Positions 27,567-38,629 of a stretch of 64,000 bases of DNA are shown here, piece by piece (the first letter of the stretch is position 1; the number at the start of each line of letters is the position of its first letter). Origin of the DNA: Streptomyces djakartensis (GTDB taxonomy: Bacteria > Actinomycetota > Actinomycetes > Streptomycetales > Streptomycetaceae); contig NZ_BMWE01000004.1 in assembly GCF_014651075.1 (NCBI RefSeq), positions 62,001 through 126,000 on the forward strand, in the 5' to 3' direction. The notes under the pieces were generated by a model, which saw only the letters and a program-made list of their open reading frames with translations, did no database searches and was not told the origin of the DNA. The position numbers and the translations under genes are program-made.

Positions 27567-27626
27567 ATGCTGCGCATCATGCGTTTCGGGCTGCTTCTCC
27601 TTAGCTGCCGCGGCGAGGGCCTGTAG
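27567..27626 (+). CDS. leuA leader peptide with four consecutive Leu codons
   Basis: A 19-codon open frame (15 if begun at the second ATG, 27579) reads MLRIMRFGLLLLSCRGEGL and stops at 27626. The four adjacent leucine codons CTG CTT CTC CTT (27591-27602), two of them rare in this genome, are the mark of a leucine attenuator. GGAGGG at 27550-27555 suits the first ATG. The stop codon sits inside a potential hairpin: CCGCGG and GAGGG (27608-27619) pair with CCCTC and CCGCGG (27639-27650), around an inner AGTCG-AGGC-CGACT stem. Confidence 0.8.
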   Translation: MLRIMRFGLLLLSCRGEGL

Positions 27627-27650
27627 TCGAGGCCGACTCCCTCCCCGCGG
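27608..27650 (+). promoter_or_regulatory. Attenuator hairpin of leuA
   Basis: The pairing is CCGCGG (27608-27613) with CCGCGG (27645-27650), GAGGG (27615-27619) with CCCTC (27639-27643), and AGTCG with CGACT in the apex. A ribosome stalled on the leader Leu codons would cover the 5' arm, so leucine supply can alter the fold. The exact mechanism (terminator or start masking) is inferred. Confidence 0.6.
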
Positions 27651-27692
27651 AGCTTGGTGCTGCGTCGTCGGCCGTCCATCCGGACACTCTGA

Positions 27693-29429
<1,737 letters not shown>

Positions 29430-29451
29430 CCAGCCCTGGAGGCGGTTTCGA

Positions 29452-29486
29452 GGGCTCCGTCCGCTGTTGTCCGGCGGGCGGAGCCC
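29452..29486 (+). terminator. Strong hairpin terminator after leuA
   Basis: GGGCTCCGTCCGC (29452-29464) pairs with GCGGGCGGAGCCC (29474-29486): 13 bp with one G-T pair, and a 9-base loop, 22 bases after the leuA stop. Confidence 0.75.
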
Positions 29487-29616
29487 CGTCACATACCGGC
29501 CAATCCCTGTGAGGGTCACGGAAAGGTCTCCTCCGGGGTACTGACTCCTCCTCATGGATGTGGCTAACATCACGCAAGCGCGGCGACGCCGCCGTGCGGC
29601 GTGACGGAGGTGCGAC

Positions 29617-30315
29617 GTGCTGCCAGGACGGGGACGAAACGGCCATGCCGCCAGGGGTTCGCGCATCCTGGGCACCCGTATCGCATGGACGGCCGCCGGC
29701 GACGGGGAGTTCTTCTGCCCCGGCTGCGGCGGCGACCGCAACTACCAGCGGCTGACCGGACAGCGCCGCTTCACCCTGCTCGGCCTGCCCGTGCTGCCGC
29801 GCGGCGAGACCGGCCCGGTGGTGGAGTGCGCCGCCTGCCGCCGCCACTTCGGCACGGACGTCCTCGACCATCCGACCACCATCCGCTTCTCCGCGATGCT
29901 CCGCGACGCCGTGCACACCGTCGCCCTCGCCGTGCTGGCGGCGGGCGGCGCCGGTTCGCGCACCGCGCTGGAGGCCGCCGTCCTCGCCGTGCGCGCCGCC
30001 GGATTCGACGACTGCACGGAGGAGCAGCTGGCCGCCCTCGTCGAGGCGCTGGAGGCGGACACCGGGCGGATCACCGGCGAGCCCTGCGGTACGGGTCTCG
30101 CCATAGAGCTGCACGAGGCGCTGGATCCGCTCGCCCCGCACCTCGCCACCGTCGGCCGCGAATCGATCCTGCTCCAGGGGGCGCGGATCGCCCTGGCGGA
30201 CGCCCCGTACACCCCGGCCGAGCGGGACGTCCTCGCGACGGTCGGGGCCGCGCTCACCATCTGCTCGGACGACGTGACGCGGCTGCTGGCGGCGGCCGCG
30301 CGTACACCGTCGTAA
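29617..30315 (+). CDS. TerB-like protein with N-terminal zinc ribbon
   Basis: A 232-aa protein starting with GTG. A short basic leader is followed by a zinc ribbon (Cys34, Cys37 in CPGC; Cys71, Cys74 in CAAC). A helical TerB domain (about 90-228) follows with acidic motifs such as DAPYTPAERDVLATVGAAL. TerB domains bind metal ions and occur in tellurite-resistance and stress systems, though other ter genes are absent here, so a resistance role is not implied. It ends just before the palindrome and response-regulator fragment. Confidence 0.82.
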   Translation: MLPGRGRNGHAARGSRILGTRIAWTAAGDGEFFCPGCGGDRNYQRLTGQRRFTLLGLPVLPRGETGPVVECAACRRHFGTDVLDHPTTIRFSAMLRDAVHTVALAVLAAGGAGSRTALEAAVLAVRAAGFDDCTEEQLAALVEALEADTGRITGEPCGTGLAIELHEALDPLAPHLATVGRESILLQGARIALADAPYTPAERDVLATVGAALTICSDDVTRLLAAAARTPS

Positions 30316-30328
30316 GACTCGCCCCGCG

Positions 30329-30346
30329 CTACTCCCCGGGGAGTAG
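30329..30346. promoter_or_regulatory. 18-bp perfect palindrome CTACTCCCCGGGGAGTAG
   Basis: A complete dyad of 9+9 bases with no spacer, 36 bases before the LuxR-type fragment. It probably served as the operator or promoter element of the original two-component gene. Confidence 0.55.
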
Positions 30347-30381
30347 TCCCCGGCCCGTACCGCCTTTGGCTGTAACCCCCG

Positions 30382-30663
30382 ATGTCGCCCGGGCCCACGG
30401 CACGGCTGATCGAGCGGTTCCTGCGCAGCCCCTCCGCACCGGAGACCGGCCGGCCGGAGTGCCTGTCGGACCGGGAGCGGCAGGTGCTCGCGCTGGTCGC
30501 GCGCGGCATCGACAACACCGAGATCGCCGAGGCGTTGGGACTCAGTCCCCTCACCGCGAAGACCCACGTCAGCCGCATCATGGGCAAGCTGACGGCGCGG
30601 GACCGGGCGCAGCTCGTCATCGTCGCCTGCGAGTCGGGGATCGTGACACCGGGGAACATCTGA
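30382..30663 (+). pseudogene. LuxR/NarL-type response regulator reduced to its DNA-binding domain
   Basis: The 93-residue product begins SPGPTARLIERFLRS, the linker that normally follows the receiver domain. It then gives an intact LuxR helix-turn-helix (LSDRERQVLALVARGIDNTEIAEAL, then SPLTAKTHVSRIMGKL) and the usual end QLVIVACESGIVTPG. No phosphoacceptor receiver exists upstream: the linker is joined directly to a promoter-like region with a palindrome. The receiver was therefore probably deleted. An ATG is present, so a free DNA-binding domain could still be made. No sensor kinase gene is adjacent. Confidence 0.7.
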
Positions 30664-30699
30664 CGGACAGGCACGGCCCGACGCTCTCCTGGGAGAAGG

Positions 30700-31878
30700 A
30701 TGAGACTCCTCAGCCGCACACTCCTCGTCACCTCGGCGCTCCTCGCCCCCCTCACCGTCGCCACCCAAGCCTCGGCCGCCCCCGGCTGCGCCTCCTCCGT
30801 CCCGTACGTCTCGGGCGAGGGCGGCTACGACACGTACCGCATCCCGGCCACGGTCGTCACCCGCAGGGGGACCGTCCTCGCCTTCGCCGAAGGGCGACGC
30901 GGTGGCGCGGGCGACACCGGCGCCATCGACGTCGTCCTCAGGCGCTCGACGGACGGCGGCTGCACCTGGGGCCCGCTCACCGTCGTCGCCGCCGGGGACG
31001 GGGACACCCGGGGCAACCCGGCCCCCGTCGTCGACCCGCGCACCGGAGCGGTGGTGCTCCTCACCTCCTACAACAGCGGCAAGGTGACCGAAGCCCAGAT
31101 CATGCGCGGCGAGGTGACGCCCGAACAGAGCCGCCGGGTGTTCGTGCAGCACAGCCGCGACGACGGTCGGCACTTCAGCCCGCCCCGCGAGATCACGGCG
31201 CAGGTGAAACGCCCCTCCTGGCGCTGGTACGCGACCGGCCCCGGCCACGCGATCGCCCTGACCCGGGGTCCGTACGCGGGCCGCCTGGTCGTCCCCGCCA
31301 ACCACTCGGCCGCCCCGCCCGCCGGTTCCCCGGACACCGGCCAGGAGCCCCGGCACTACGGCGCCCACGCGCTCCTCAGCGACGACGGCGGCCGGACCTG
31401 GCGACTGGGCTTCGTCGACGACTCCTACGACGGCGTGGACAACGCCAACGAGTCGACCGCCGCCGAGCTACCTGACGGGAGGGTGTACTTCAACGCCCGC
31501 GACCAGCACGGCACCAGCGTCGGCAACCGCCTCGACAGTCATTCGAGCGACGGCGGCTCGTCCCTCGACCGGCCCTACGCCGTGCAGCCGGCCCTGGACG
31601 AGGTCCCGGTCGTCCAGGGCAGTGTCCTCCGACTCCGGGGAGGGCCGTTGCTGTTCTCCGGCCCGTCCGTCCCCACCGCCCGCCGGGCCATGGCCGTCTG
31701 GCGCAGCACGGACGGCGGCTCCGGCTTCACCAAGGCCCGGACGCTCTCCCAGCAGCCCGCGGCCTACTCCGACCTGGTGCCGCTCGGCCGGCGAACGGTG
31801 GGGATCCTGTACGAGACGGGAACGCGGGGGGCCTACGAGACGATCGAGTTCCGCCGCCTGTCCGTCGACGAGCTCTAG
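30700..31878 (+). CDS. Secreted exo-alpha-sialidase (GH33)
   Basis: A sialidase of 392 aa that releases terminal sialic acid from glycoconjugates. A Sec signal peptide is seen (MRLLSRTLLVTSALLAPLTV, cleavage near ASA-AP at about residue 27). The YRIP motif with its active-site Arg is at about 46-49. Asp boxes follow (STDGGCTW, SRDDGRHF, SDDGGRTW, SSDGGSSL, STDGGSGF), and YETG near the end holds the nucleophilic Tyr region. GGGAGAAGG lies just upstream of the ATG. It converges on, and overlaps by four bases, the aldolase gene of the ABC operon. Confidence 0.93.
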   Translation: MRLLSRTLLVTSALLAPLTVATQASAAPGCASSVPYVSGEGGYDTYRIPATVVTRRGTVLAFAEGRRGGAGDTGAIDVVLRRSTDGGCTWGPLTVVAAGDGDTRGNPAPVVDPRTGAVVLLTSYNSGKVTEAQIMRGEVTPEQSRRVFVQHSRDDGRHFSPPREITAQVKRPSWRWYATGPGHAIALTRGPYAGRLVVPANHSAAPPAGSPDTGQEPRHYGAHALLSDDGGRTWRLGFVDDSYDGVDNANESTAAELPDGRVYFNARDQHGTSVGNRLDSHSSDGGSSLDRPYAVQPALDEVPVVQGSVLRLRGGPLLFSGPSVPTARRAMAVWRSTDGGSGFTKARTLSQQPAAYSDLVPLGRRTVGILYETGTRGAYETIEFRRLSVDEL

Positions 31879-32807
31879 TGCAGCCCGGCCGCCGCCAGGT
31901 ACTTGCCCACCCGAGCCACCTCGTCCTGCTCCAGCGGCACCTGAGGCTCCGCCGTGGCCGGGCAGTCGATCACGCCCCGCAGGTGCAGGGCCGCCTTGAA
32001 GGCACCGAGCGCCGAGGAGCCGGGGCCCATGCGCGCCGGGTCCGCGACGGTCACCATGCCGAACAGGGCGCACAGCCGCTCCTGTTCGGCACGGGCCCCG
32101 TCCCAGTCCCCGGAGCGGCACAGGTCGTGGAGGCGGACGTAGCCGTGCGGGTCGACGTTGGCGAGGCCGGGCACCGCGCCGTCCGCGCCGGCCGCGAGCG
32201 CGGAGTCGACGATCAGCTCGGAGCCGGTCAGCACACTGAAGCCGCTGATGCCCTGGCCCCGGGCGCCGGTCACGACCTTGCGGAAGGCCGCGAGGTCGCC
32301 GCTGGAGTCCTTCAGCCCGGCCAGGACGCCGTCGGCGGCCAGCTTCAGGACGACGTCCGCCGGCAGCTTCGTGTGGACGGCGACGGGGATGTCGTAGGCG
32401 ACGACCGGGACCGGGCTCGCCGCCGCGACCGCCCGGTAGTGGCGGGCGATCTCCGCCGGATGGGTGCGCGCGTAGAACGGCGCGGTGACGACGACCCCGT
32501 CCGCGCCGGCCGCCGTCACCGACGCGACATGGTCCAGCACCCGGGGCGTCGTCATGTCGATGGCCCCGGCCAGCACCGGGAGCCGTCCGCCGACATGGGC
32601 CGTGACCGACTCGACCACCAGCCTGCGCTGTCCGTCCGTCAGATAGGCCGCCTCCGACGACGACCCGAGCACGAACAGGCCGTGCACTCCGCCGGCCACC
32701 AGATGGTCGACCAGCCTGAGCAGCGAGGGGACGTCCACCTCGCGATCCGGTGTCAGGGGCGTGCAGACGGGCGGGATGACACCGCTCAGCGGGGTGATCG
32801 TCGTCAT
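31875..32807 (-). CDS. Dihydrodipicolinate synthase / N-acetylneuraminate lyase family aldolase
   Basis: A class I aldolase of 310 aa. The phosphate/carboxylate loop is LGSSSEAAYLT, the catalytic Tyr is in VVAYDIP and the Schiff-base Lys in AGLKDSSGD. DapA and NanA share this fold. The departure from the GTTGES loop of true DapA, and the place at the end of a transporter operon facing a sialidase, favour cleavage of sialic acid or a related 2-keto acid. The ATG overlaps the preceding ATPase stop by four bases. Confidence 0.85.
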   Translation of the reverse strand: MTTITPLSGVIPPVCTPLTPDREVDVPSLLRLVDHLVAGGVHGLFVLGSSSEAAYLTDGQRRLVVESVTAHVGGRLPVLAGAIDMTTPRVLDHVASVTAAGADGVVVTAPFYARTHPAEIARHYRAVAAASPVPVVAYDIPVAVHTKLPADVVLKLAADGVLAGLKDSSGDLAAFRKVVTGARGQGISGFSVLTGSELIVDSALAAGADGAVPGLANVDPHGYVRLHDLCRSGDWDGARAEQERLCALFGMVTVADPARMGPGSSALGAFKAALHLRGVIDCPATAEPQVPLEQDEVARVGKYLAAAGLH

Positions 32808-33823
32808 GAGGCCTCCATCGGGTCGCTCCGGCGGACGAGATCGCGGGTCGACTCGTCCTCCTGGACAGGATGGTGGCAGCGGAAGCGGTGCGCGGGGGCC
32901 GACGCGGCCGAGAAGTCCGGCATCACCTCCGCGCACGACTCGTCCGCCTTCCAGCAGCGGGTCCGGAACGGGCAGCCACTCGGCGGGCGCGTCGCGGACG
33001 GGACCGGGCCGGCCAGCGGGATCGGGTCGATCGGGTCGAGCAGTCCGGGCGTGGCGGAGAAGAGAGCGCGGGTGTACGGGTGCCGGGCCCGGCCGGTGAC
33101 CAGGGCGGCCGGGGTCTCCTCCACGATCCGGCCCAGGTACATGGTGATCATGCGGTCGCTCATCCGCCGCACGGTCTGGATGTCGTGCGAGACGAACACC
33201 AGGGCCAGACCCAGGCGTTCCTTCAAATCGAGGAGGAGGTTGAGGATCTGCGCCCGGACCGAGACGTCCAGGGCGCTGGTCGGCTCGTCCGCCACGACCA
33301 GGTCCGGGTCGAGCGCCAGCGCCCGGGCGATCGCGACGCGCTGCCGCTGCCCGCCCGACAGCTGACCCGGCAGGGCGTCGGCGAGGGCCCGGGGGAGGCC
33401 GACGAGGGACATGAGCTCCCGGACCCGCTCGTCGCGCCGGCTTCTCGTACCCCGGGCGTGCACGTCCAGCGGGTCCCGCAGGATCTGCCGGACGGTCAGG
33501 CGGCGGTTCAGGGCCGTCGACGGGTCCTGGAAGATCATGCCGGTGCCTCCGCCGACGGCCCGGCGGCGCTCGGCGGCCGGCATCGCCCACAGGTCGCGGC
33601 CCCGGAACGACACCGTCCCCCGCGTCGGCCGCTCCACCCCCACCAGGACCTTCGCCAGGGTCGACTTCCCGCAGCCCGACTCACCGACCACCCCGACGGT
33701 CTCGCCCGGGGCGATGGCCAGATCGGCGCCGGTCAGGGCGTACACCCGGTCGCGGGTGAAGAGGCCGCCGCTGCGGGCCCTGTGCACGACGTGTGCGTCG
33801 GACACCTCCACCAGGGCGCTCAC
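32804..33823 (-). CDS. Peptide-type ABC transporter ATP-binding protein (DppF/OppF-like)
   Basis: A 339-aa ATPase of the dipeptide/oligopeptide/nickel import family. Walker A is GESGCGKS at residues 48-55, the signature is LSGGQRQR, Walker B is LVVADEPTSALD and the switch is VSHD. The oligopeptide-type C-terminal extension has a cluster-like Cys pattern (GCPFRTRCWKADESC). GTG at 33823 forms a GTGA overlap with the upstream fused gene. Walker motifs are intact, so it should pair with the second ATPase half of that fusion. Confidence 0.92.
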   Translation of the reverse strand: MSALVEVSDAHVVHRARSGGLFTRDRVYALTGADLAIAPGETVGVVGESGCGKSTLAKVLVGVERPTRGTVSFRGRDLWAMPAAERRRAVGGGTGMIFQDPSTALNRRLTVRQILRDPLDVHARGTRSRRDERVRELMSLVGLPRALADALPGQLSGGQRQRVAIARALALDPDLVVADEPTSALDVSVRAQILNLLLDLKERLGLALVFVSHDIQTVRRMSDRMITMYLGRIVEETPAALVTGRARHPYTRALFSATPGLLDPIDPIPLAGPVPSATRPPSGCPFRTRCWKADESCAEVMPDFSAASAPAHRFRCHHPVQEDESTRDLVRRSDPMEAS

Positions 33824-35805
33824 GACACCGCCTCGGGCTCGGCCGTCACCAGATCGACAGCCGGGTGATGGCAGGCAGCCGTGTGCGCCGAGGTCCCGGC
33901 GAGGACGGGAACCGTCGTCCGGCACACCCCGCTCGCCCGTGGACACCGGTCGGCGAACCGGCACCCCGCCGGGAAGTCCGCCGGGGACGGCACGACCCCC
34001 TCGATCTGCGTCATCCGCTCCTGCCCCGACTCCAGCGACAGCACACTGCCGAGCAGGCCGCGCGTGTAGTGGTGGGCCGGAGCCTCCACCAGGTCGGCGG
34101 TCACACCCGACTCCACGATCTGTCCGCCGTACATCACCACCACCCGGTCGGTGACGTCCGCGACCAGCGCCAGGTCGTGCGAGACGAGGATCAGCGCGAA
34201 GCCCAGCTCCTCGCGCAGCCGCAGCAGCAGCTCCACGACCTGCGCCTGCACCGTGACGTCGAGGGCGGTCGTCGGTTCGTCGGCGACGATCAGCTTCGGA
34301 TCGCGTGACAGGGCCATCGCGATCAGGACGCGCTGGCGCTGCCCACCCGACAGCTCGTGCGGGTAGCTGCGCAGGGTGCGCTCGGGGTCGAGGCCCACCA
34401 TCGTCAGCAGCTCGGCCGGACTGCGCCGGCCTCCGCGCCGGACGACCTGTTTCAGCTGCGCGCGGATCGTCATCGCCGGGTTCAGCGACGACAGGGCGTC
34501 CTGGTAGATCATCGCCATCTCGTGACCCAGCAGCCTGCGGCGTACCCGCATCGGCTCGGCGAGCAGATCCCGCCGGCCGAAGCGCACTCGGCCCCTGACG
34601 CGCGCGCCCTTCGGCTCGAGCCCCATGATCGCGAGCGCCGTCAGCGACTTGCCGCAGCCCGACTCCCCGACCAGCCCGAGCACCTCACCGGGGTGCACCT
34701 CGAAGCAGATGCCGTCCACGATGTCCACGCCGCCGTGCCGCGCCTCGAAGCCGATGGCGAGGTTCTCGACCGCGAGCACCGGCTGCCCGTCCCGGGCCAG
34801 ATGGCGGGCCCGGGCCCGCAGCCGCCGCGCCGCCTCCGCGAGACCGGGCAGCTGCACGACCTCCCCGCTGCCGGGCTCCGGCGCCTCCTCCCGGTCGTCG
34901 CCGGGGGCCTCCACCTCCCGGGCAGACGGGGCCGCCCACGCGTCCGACACCCCCTCGGACAGGATGTTCAGCGACAGCACCGTGACCAGCATCAGCAGCC
35001 CCGGGAACACGGTCGCCCACCATCCGCCGGTCAGCACCATGTTCTTGCCGTCCGCGATGACACTGCCCCAGGACGGGTCGGGCGGCCGTACGCCCGCCCC
35101 GATGAAGGACAACGACGCCTCGAAGACGATCGCCTCGGCGACCTGCACCGTGCAGAACACCAGCACCGGCGCGGCGCAGTTGATCGCCACGTGCTTCAGC
35201 ACGATGTGCGGCGTCCGGGCGCCGATCACCCGTTCCGCCGTCACATAGTCCTCGCCGTACTGGTCGAGGACGTTCGCCCGGACCACCCGCGCCACCGGCG
35301 GGGTGAAAAGGAACGCGATCGCGCAGATCAGCACCGTGATACCACCGCCGAACACCGCCACCAGCACAGCGGCCAGCGCGATGCCCGGGAACGCCATCAC
35401 CACGTCCAGACAGCGCATCAGCGTCTCGTCGACCGCCTTACGGGAGGTGGCCGCGACCGCCCCGAGGAGCGCGCCGGCCAGCAGGGCGAGCCCGGTCGCG
35501 CCGAGCCCGATGGCGAGCGACCAGCGCGCCCCGTACATCAGCCGGCTCAGGATGTCCCGGCCCAGGCTGTCCTGGCCCATCCAGTGCCCGGCGGACGGAT
35601 GCCCGGTGCCGTCGACCGGCGGCTGCTGGTCGAGCGGATCGTGCGGGGCGAGGAGCGGCGCGAGCAGCGCCATCAGCACGACGACCGCCAGGAAGCAGAC
35701 GGCGACCTTCGACGGCGGCGGCAGCCGGCGCCAGCCACGCAGCCGGACCCCGGGCCGGGACATCGCCTCGGTGAGGCCCTTACGGGTCATCATGCGGGTG
35801 ATCAT
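33820..35805 (-). CDS. Fused peptide-type ABC permease and ATPase (DppC-DppD)
   Basis: One 661-aa chain. The N-terminal 290 residues form a DppC-type permease (about six membrane segments, [14 protein letters not shown], the EAA-like loop [14 protein letters not shown]). A charged linker of about 55 residues follows, then a complete DppD-type ATPase with GESGCGKS (about residue 370), [20 protein letters not shown] and the terminal [14 protein letters not shown]. In most relatives these are two proteins. The fusion fixes permease-to-ATPase stoichiometry. Its ATG overlaps the stop of the other permease gene. Confidence 0.93.
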   Translation of the reverse strand: MITRMMTRKGLTEAMSRPGVRLRGWRRLPPPSKVAVCFLAVVVLMALLAPLLAPHDPLDQQPPVDGTGHPSAGHWMGQDSLGRDILSRLMYGARWSLAIGLGATGLALLAGALLGAVAATSRKAVDETLMRCLDVVMAFPGIALAAVLVAVFGGGITVLICAIAFLFTPPVARVVRANVLDQYGEDYVTAERVIGARTPHIVLKHVAINCAAPVLVFCTVQVAEAIVFEASLSFIGAGVRPPDPSWGSVIADGKNMVLTGGWWATVFPGLLMLVTVLSLNILSEGVSDAWAAPSAREVEAPGDDREEAPEPGSGEVVQLPGLAEAARRLRARARHLARDGQPVLAVENLAIGFEARHGGVDIVDGICFEVHPGEVLGLVGESGCGKSLTALAIMGLEPKGARVRGRVRFGRRDLLAEPMRVRRRLLGHEMAMIYQDALSSLNPAMTIRAQLKQVVRRGGRRSPAELLTMVGLDPERTLRSYPHELSGGQRQRVLIAMALSRDPKLIVADEPTTALDVTVQAQVVELLLRLREELGFALILVSHDLALVADVTDRVVVMYGGQIVESGVTADLVEAPAHHYTRGLLGSVLSLESGQERMTQIEGVVPSPADFPAGCRFADRCPRASGVCRTTVPVLAGTSAHTAACHHPAVDLVTAEPEAVS

Positions 35806-36764
35806 GTGGTCGCATCCCTCAGTCGCGGGTTGACCAGCAGGTAGAGAACGTCGATGACGAGGTTCACGACGACGAACCCGGCCGCCGTGGTCAGGACGAC
35901 GCCCTGGACGACGGCCGGATCCCCGTTCCTCACGGCGTCGATCATCAGCTTGCCCATGCCGGGCAGCGAGAAGATCGTCTCGATGACGACCGCGCCGCCC
36001 AGGAGATAGCCGACGCGCAGACCGAGCACGGTGAGCGGATTGATCAGGGCGTTCCGCAGCACGTTCCGCCCGACCACCACCCGGGGCGGCAGGCCGCTCC
36101 CGATCGCCGTCCGTACGTAGTCCTTGTCCAGCTCCTCCACCACGGCCGTCCGCACGATCCGGGTCAGCTGCGCCGCCACCGGGAGGGAGAGGGCGAGGGC
36201 GGGGAGCGTCATCGTCCTCAGCCAGCCGGTGAAGGAGTCGGCCGGGTTGACGTACCCGCCCGTCGGGAACCAGCCCAGCTCGACCGCCAGGTACTGGATC
36301 ATCAGCAGCGCCAGCCAGAAGCCGGGCGTCGCGACGCCGGTCAGCGACACGACCCGGATGATCTGGTCGGGCAGCCGGTCCCGGTGGATCGCGGCGGTCA
36401 CCCCACCCAGCAGGGCGAGGACGACCGCGATGCCCAGCCCCAGGAACGTCAGCTGCAGGGTGAGCGGCAGCGCGGTGGTGACCTGGTCGATCACCGGCGC
36501 CCGGGTCAGCGCGCTGGTGCCCAGGTCGCCGTGGAGCAGGTCGGCGACGAAGGCGGCGTAGCGCACGGGCAGCGGGTCGAGCAGGCCGTGTTCCTCGCGG
36601 AAGTCGTGCAGCTGCTGCGGTGTCGGGTTGGCGCCCTGGAAGAACGCGGACGCCGGGTCGACGTCCGAGAACCGCATCACCAGGAACACGAACAGGACGA
36701 TGCCGAGCATCAGCGGCACGAGCAGGGCGACACGGCGGAGCAGGATCCGCAGGACGGCCGTCAT
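35802..36764 (-). CDS. Peptide-type ABC transporter permease (DppB-like)
   Basis: A 320-aa integral membrane protein with six predicted segments, beginning LLRRVALLVPLMLGIVLFVFLVMRF and including the family loop AIGSGLPPRVVVGRNVLRNALINP. The N-terminal periplasmic-type loop PTPQQLHDFREEHGLLDPLPVRY is typical of DppB/OppB. It lies four bases after the binding-protein gene and overlaps the fused permease-ATPase by four bases, so it is co-translated with it. Confidence 0.93.
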   Translation of the reverse strand: MTAVLRILLRRVALLVPLMLGIVLFVFLVMRFSDVDPASAFFQGANPTPQQLHDFREEHGLLDPLPVRYAAFVADLLHGDLGTSALTRAPVIDQVTTALPLTLQLTFLGLGIAVVLALLGGVTAAIHRDRLPDQIIRVVSLTGVATPGFWLALLMIQYLAVELGWFPTGGYVNPADSFTGWLRTMTLPALALSLPVAAQLTRIVRTAVVEELDKDYVRTAIGSGLPPRVVVGRNVLRNALINPLTVLGLRVGYLLGGAVVIETIFSLPGMGKLMIDAVRNGDPAVVQGVVLTTAAGFVVVNLVIDVLYLLVNPRLRDATT

Positions 36765-36768
36765 GCCG

Positions 36769-38400
36769 CTAGGCCCACTTGGCCTGGAGCAGGTTGATTC
36801 CCGGGTACGGCTGGGCCCTTATCCCGCTGAGCCGCTTCGGGTCCCAGGCCGTCATCAGCTCGTTGTGGACGACCGGGTACAGCACCGCCTGCTCGGCGAC
36901 GACGTCGATGTAGTCCTGGACCATCGCCTTCTTCTTCTCGGCGTCCGGCTCCCGGGTGGCCCGGTCCATGTCCTTGAAGAGCGCCTTGGCGACGGAGTCA
37001 CCGGCCCAGCGCGTGTACTGCATCCACAGGTTCGCGGGCCCGTAGTTGTAGTGCATGATCAGGTCGGCGTCGAGGCCGAACTGGTTGGGGTTCGAGGCGG
37101 CGGCGACGACCTGGTAGTCCTGCTTCTGGTCCATCTTGGTGAACACGGCCGTGGTCTCCTGCGGGGACAGGGTGGTACGGACCCCGATCGCGTCCCAGGA
37201 CGCCTTGATGGTCGGCAGGCAGTCGACGATCCAGCTGACGTTCACGGCGAGGATGTCGATGCTCAGCCCCTTGACCCCGGCGGCCTTCAGCAACGCCTTC
37301 GCCTTGTCCGGGTCGTAGTCGTAGACCGTCTTCGCCCGGCGGTAGGACGGATTGCCCTCGTCGAGGAACGAACTCGACGGTTTCCCGTGGCCCTTGAGCG
37401 CCACCTCCACCATCTTCCCGGTGTCGATGGCGTAGTGCAGCGCCTGGCGCACGCGCACGTCGTCGAACGGCTTGTGCTGGGTGTTGAACATCAGGAACAG
37501 GTTGTTCATCCCGGCCCCGCCGGCGACCGCGAGCCCGCCGCTCTCCAACTGCCCGATGTTGGCGTAGGGGATGTTGTCCGCGATCTGCGCGCCCGCGCTC
37601 GACCCGGAGATCTTCGCGACGCGGGGCGCCGCGTCCACGATCGTCAGCCAGTTCATCCTGCGGAAGGCGGGCGGCCGCGGGCCGTTGTAGCCGTCGAACG
37701 CCTCGAAGGTCGTGTTCGACTTGGGGTGGTGCGCGGTCTGCCGGTACGGCCCCGAGCCGATCGCCTTGCCCTTGATGGCGTCGTCCCAGGCGCCCGGCTT
37801 CGAGAAGACGTGCCTCGGCATGATCTTGGCGAGCGTCAGCCGGGAAAGCCCGTCCGGGAAAGGGAACTTGAGCACCAGCTCCACGTTCCGCGCGTCGATC
37901 TTCCGGGCCTCCTTCAGCCAGCTCGCGAAGAAGCCCTTGGCGAGGGTCTGGGTGTCCGGGTCGAGGATCCGCTCGAAGACGAAGACGACATCGTCCGCGG
38001 TGACGGGCTTGCCGTCGTGGAACGTGGCCCCGGCACGCAGCTCGAACCTCCACGACGTGCTGTCCGGGTCCTTCGGCACCTCGGTCGCCAGGGCCGCGTA
38101 CGGCTCGCGGGAAATCGGGTCGGTGTCCAGCAGACCCTCGTAGATGTGGTTGTTGGCGGCCATGCAGAACGCGGACGCCGTCTGCGTGGGGTCCCAGCTG
38201 CCGTCGTTGCCGTAGCCGATCACCGCGGTGAGTGTCCGGTCCGCCCCGCCGCTGCCGCCGCCGGTGTCGTTCGTGGACTCCGGGCCCGCCGAACAGGCCG
38301 ACAACGACGCGGAGGCGGCGGCGGCCGCACCCAGCGCGCCGGTGTACTTCAGGAGCGTCCGGCGCCGCAGCGCCGGCACGTCAAAGGTCACGTCGCGCAC
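36769..38400 (-). CDS. ABC transporter substrate-binding lipoprotein (family 5)
   Basis: A 543-aa solute-binding protein of the oligopeptide/nickel cluster. The N-terminus has a twin-arginine-like RRRTLLKYTGA and a lipobox LSAC with Cys36, so it is probably exported folded and lipid-anchored. The SBP_bac_5 fold shows FELRAGATFHDGKPVTADDVVFVFERI, IGSGPY and VRQALHYAIDTGKMV. It heads the five-gene operon (binding protein, permease, fused permease-ATPase, ATPase, aldolase), starting with GTG behind GGAGGA. Family 5 proteins bind peptides, nickel, or in some bacteria sialic acid. Confidence 0.92.
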   Translation of the reverse strand: MRDVTFDVPALRRRTLLKYTGALGAAAAASASLSACSAGPESTNDTGGGSGGADRTLTAVIGYGNDGSWDPTQTASAFCMAANNHIYEGLLDTDPISREPYAALATEVPKDPDSTSWRFELRAGATFHDGKPVTADDVVFVFERILDPDTQTLAKGFFASWLKEARKIDARNVELVLKFPFPDGLSRLTLAKIMPRHVFSKPGAWDDAIKGKAIGSGPYRQTAHHPKSNTTFEAFDGYNGPRPPAFRRMNWLTIVDAAPRVAKISGSSAGAQIADNIPYANIGQLESGGLAVAGGAGMNNLFLMFNTQHKPFDDVRVRQALHYAIDTGKMVEVALKGHGKPSSSFLDEGNPSYRRAKTVYDYDPDKAKALLKAAGVKGLSIDILAVNVSWIVDCLPTIKASWDAIGVRTTLSPQETTAVFTKMDQKQDYQVVAAASNPNQFGLDADLIMHYNYGPANLWMQYTRWAGDSVAKALFKDMDRATREPDAEKKKAMVQDYIDVVAEQAVLYPVVHNELMTAWDPKRLSGIRAQPYPGINLLQAKWA

Positions 38401-38629
38401 GGGTCCTCCAGCGAGAGGTCTGAGGGGGGAGAGGAGGCGGGAGGGAGACGGACTGACTGAGGAGATACGACGTCCTATGTCCTGCGGTCAGCGGGACCTT
38501 AGGAGGGCCCGTGGGGGCGGTCAAGGGAGTGAACACGAATGGCGGTATCTGCCACCGGTCCGACCAATGGTGCCGTGGGTGACACGAGTTGACGTCTTGT
38601 CAGCCTGCCGGGAAAAGGGAGCGAAGAGC

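Noticed and set aside
29617-30315. Tellurite resistance operon
   Set aside because: A lone TerB-like domain with a zinc ribbon; terA, terC, terD or terZ are absent.
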